Positions 61,913-64,000 of a stretch of DNA of 64,000 nt are shown here, in pieces. Positions within the stretch are counted from its first letter, which is position 1, and the number at the start of each line of letters is the position of its first letter. Source of the stretch: Balanoglossus misakiensis (Eukaryota > Hemichordata); assembly GCA_040954595.2 (NCBI GenBank), contig CM082584.2:10230001-10294000 (forward strand), written 5' to 3'. A model generated the notes under the pieces. It searched no databases, was not told where the DNA came from, and saw nothing but the letters and a program-made list of their open reading frames with translations. The translations under genes and the position numbers were made by a program.

Positions 61913-64000
61913 GTATGTAAAAATGAATGTAATATTTATATGCATGTCCTGCATCAGAATTAAAGAAGCTCAAATTAAATTTGCTGTGTATAACTAAAAA
62001 GCAAACTTGGATCAAGTTTTTGTGGTTTGATGGACGCACAGCCTTCTTGTAGCAAACGATTATTTGGTTGCAAAGTTTTTTGTTACTCATTGTGTTTTTA
62101 TTTTGCATTATTTCAGGGGCAGGGAAAACAACCCTGTTGAACTATATTCTCACTGAACAGCACAACAAGAAGATAGCTGTTATCTTGAATGAATTTGGGG
62201 AAGGTAAAGAAACCGTGAAACATCAGTTGTTGTTTTCCAGGCCATTCTAAGCAACATGCTACAGATGCTGGAGAGGAGTCCATGCTAGAATTAAGGTCCT
62301 AAAAGACAGTGTTTCTTTGCTTGTAGGAAGTGCAGTGGAAAAGTCCATGTCTGTCGGTCAGTCTGGTGAACTGTTTGAGGAGTGGTTGGAATTGCGCAAC
62401 GGATGTCTCTGCTGCTCTGTCAAGTAAGATCATCATACAAGTGTTTCCCTGTTCAAATGAACACAATTGAAATTCCTGTAAAGTCAGTGCATGCTGCTGA
62501 TGTTTGGAATAGTGGTTATTACAATAGCTGATTTTCTGTAATCGATACGATTACTTCATCTGGACAATACCAATATGATCATTTCACAGAGACAATGGTG
62601 TGAAAGCAATAGAAAACCTGATGGAAAAGAGAGGGAAGTTCGATTACATTCTCTTGGAAACAACGGGTTTAGCCGATCCAGGTAAGATTCCATGAAAACG
62701 TGATTGAAGGGATTTGAACTGAAAATATGGTGATGTCAGATTTGGAAGAAATTTCAGCATTCAACACTTAGAATCACACTGCATCAATATGCCCGCTTGC
62801 CTGTTGATAGTCATCTGTAATATTGGAGTGTGCTTCCCAAATATTGTGCTCTCTGATAAACATGATATTTTAAACTGAGCCAATTTCTGTATACATGTAA
62901 CTACTTACATGATATAAACCGTGGTTTCTATTTTGTATTTCATCAGGTCCGATTGCTTCAATATTTTGGATGGACGATGAGCTTGGAAGTGAACTATACC
63001 TAGATGGTGAGGAAATGATGGTTTACAACATTTGCATGTCTGCAAGATCTGCATATCATCCAGTAAATCCAGTTTTAAATCCAATAACACAAACATTATA
63101 TTTCTTTGCAGGAATTGTGACTGTAGTTGATGCTAAATATTGTTTGCAACATTTGCAAGAGAAGAAAGCGGAGGGCGTGATTAACGAATCAGTCAGGTGA
63201 GATGATGAACATGATGGTAGCATTGTCTTTTTCTAGAATTTACTTCTCAAACTGGCTCCAGGGATGATCTGACCTCAAACTGAATTCCCACCCAATTGAC
63301 TTATCCTGTCATTTCTGTTCTCAGGCAAATTGCACTCGCAGACTTGATCATCGTCAATAAAACAGACTTGGTCGAAACTGAGCAGCTGAGAAATCTGACA
63401 GATCACATCAGGTATGAGCATTGAGGATTTTATATAACGCATACGTAAATAGCTTTGTTATATACTGTGCACATGCTATATTGACACAGACATTCAGAGT
63501 AGCTGGCAGCTCTGGTAGTACTTCTGTATTTAGCGTTCTTCATAATTTGCACACTGTTACTGAAACATACATCATGCTGTGGGTTGTAAGTTTGTGCTTA
63601 GATTAAAAAATTAGCACTATTTTCCATTTTATTGACCAGGGCTATTAACAGCATGGCAAAGCTGGTGGAAACGTACAGAGCCAAGTAAGTTCAAGTTGGT
63701 TTTTATTGACATTTCAGCACAAAACTTTAATAGCTGGAGATATTAAGCTTTCTCACTATGTATTCTGTCTCTCTGTCTGTCTTGCCATCTGCCTGTTAGT
63801 CTACCTGTCTGTCCATCCATCCCTCACTTCGTCCTTCCGTCCGTCCGTACGTCTGTCTGTCTGAATCATCCACCAATCAAACTATGCATCCACCCACCCA
63901 ACCATATATATGATATTATTTTATGCTGTTTGCCTGATTCCAGACTCAGCTTAGATCTTATCTTGGATCTCCATGCATATGATTCACAAGACAGATCAAG
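61792..64000 (+). CDS. ZNG1: Zinc-regulated GTPase metalloprotein activator (CBWD/COBW); 9 exons, 3' end outside window
   Basis: G3E-family P-loop GTPase, a zinc chaperone that in vertebrates activates methionine aminopeptidase METAP1. Exons: 61792-61912, 62117-62203, 62327-62423, 62590-62681, 62947-63006, 63112-63196, 63325-63411, 63640-63684, 63944-64000 and beyond, giving 243 residues of about 395. The P loop GYLGAGKTT is at 38-46, the zinc site GCLCC has Cys95, Cys97 and Cys98, [10 protein letters not shown] follows, and NKTD of the guanine pocket is at 192-195. The N-terminus carries CPQLV (12-16) where human has a CPELVPI motif that contacts METAP1. All junctions are GT-AG and in phase. 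The C-terminal COBW domain is outside the window. Confidence 0.96.
62117..62203 (+). CDS. ZNG1: ZNG1 exon 2
   Basis: [20 protein letters not shown], then [10 protein letters not shown]. Acceptor TTATTTCAG; donor G|GTAAAG. Confidence 0.96.
62327..62423 (+). CDS. ZNG1: ZNG1 exon 3 (zinc-binding GCLCC)
   Basis: [20 protein letters not shown], then [12 protein letters not shown]. Acceptor CTTGTAG; donor AA|GTAAGA. Confidence 0.96.
62590..62681 (+). CDS. ZNG1: ZNG1 exon 4
   Basis: [20 protein letters not shown], then [11 protein letters not shown]. Acceptor TTTCACAG; donor G|GTAAGA. Confidence 0.96.
62947..63006 (+). CDS. ZNG1: ZNG1 exon 5
   Basis: [20 protein letters not shown]. Acceptor TCATCAG; donor G|GTGAGG. 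Confidence 0.95.
63112..63196 (+). CDS. ZNG1: ZNG1 exon 6
   Basis: [20 protein letters not shown], then GVINESV. Acceptor TCTTTGCAG; donor AG|GTGAGA. Confidence 0.95.
63325..63411 (+). CDS. ZNG1: ZNG1 exon 7 (NKTD)
   Basis: [20 protein letters not shown], then LRNLTDHI. Acceptor TTCTCAG; donor AG|GTATGA. Confidence 0.95.
63640..63684 (+). CDS. ZNG1: ZNG1 exon 8
   Basis: 45 nt encoding [14 protein letters not shown]. Acceptor TTGACCAG; donor AA|GTAAGT. Confidence 0.92.
63764..63903 (+). repeat. CTGT/CCAT/CCGT tetranucleotide-rich tract in ZNG1 intron 8
   Basis: Degenerate runs of CTGT, CCAT and CCGT fill most of this intron; a decayed compound microsatellite. Confidence 0.8.
63944..64000 (+). 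CDS. ZNG1: ZNG1 exon 9 (truncated by window edge)
   Basis: [18 protein letters not shown], matching the human DLSNVLDLHAFDS segment. Acceptor GATTCCAG. Continues to the right. Confidence 0.93.

Noticed and set aside
1-64000. CRISPR arrays, operons, prokaryotic or viral genes
   Set aside because: None seen. The only regular repeats are microsatellites and one minisatellite, and all supported genes are intron-bearing or single-exon animal genes.

Overview
This is animal nuclear DNA. Protein-coding genes are split by GT-AG introns of about 0.1 to 4 kb, there is no operon structure, and the best matches are animal genes (a forkhead factor of FoxE type, fukutin, a VMAC-like protein). A compact genome with AT-rich introns, many short 'acatgta' motifs and microsatellites, and FoxE, fukutin and VMAC-like genes together suggests a non-vertebrate deuterostome such as a cephalochordate or hemichordate. 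That taxonomic call is inference. Exons were assembled by hand from splice signals, reading phase and remembered family sequences. No alignment or transcript data were used.

Layout. (1) About 1-23,344, minus strand: 14 exons of glycine dehydrogenase (GLDC), the P protein of the mitochondrial glycine cleavage system. The 3' third runs off the left edge. (2) 24,329-24,856, plus: an intronless coiled-coil gene resembling VMAC, head to head with GLDC. (3) 25,833-28,341, minus: fukutin (FKTN), all 8 coding exons, 475 aa. (4) 28,829-37,998, plus: an SLC35E1-type nucleotide-sugar-transporter-like gene, 7 coding exons, 430 aa. It is head to head with FKTN across 487 bp, and it has one extra, probably alternative, exon at 36,990. 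(5) 40,955-42,185: the 3' end of a 5'-truncated LINE sitting between two CAT-trinucleotide arrays of nearly equal length. (6) 43,164-44,477, plus: an intronless FoxE-type forkhead gene. (7) 45,099-45,715: a fold-back transposable element with TTAA ends. (8) About 45.7-55.5 kb: no recognisable gene. (9) 55,499-57,232, plus: an intronless ankyrin-repeat gene. (10) 61,792 to the right edge, plus: 9 exons of the zinc GTPase ZNG1/CBWD, continuing beyond the window.

The genes do not form one pathway. FKTN and SLC35E1 both belong to the Golgi/secretory glycosylation machinery and share a short divergent promoter. GLDC and the VMAC-like gene also share an upstream region, which carries a direct-repeat nuclear-receptor motif. 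From memory, human GLDC, ZNG1, FOXE1 and FKTN lie on chromosome 9, and VMAC and SLC35E1 on 19p13. These are regions usually regarded as paralogous, so the window looks like a piece of an ancestral linkage group. The most unusual items are the LINE inside a CAT microsatellite, the TTAA fold-back element, the alternative SLC35E1 exon and several perfect hairpins in a GLDC intron.
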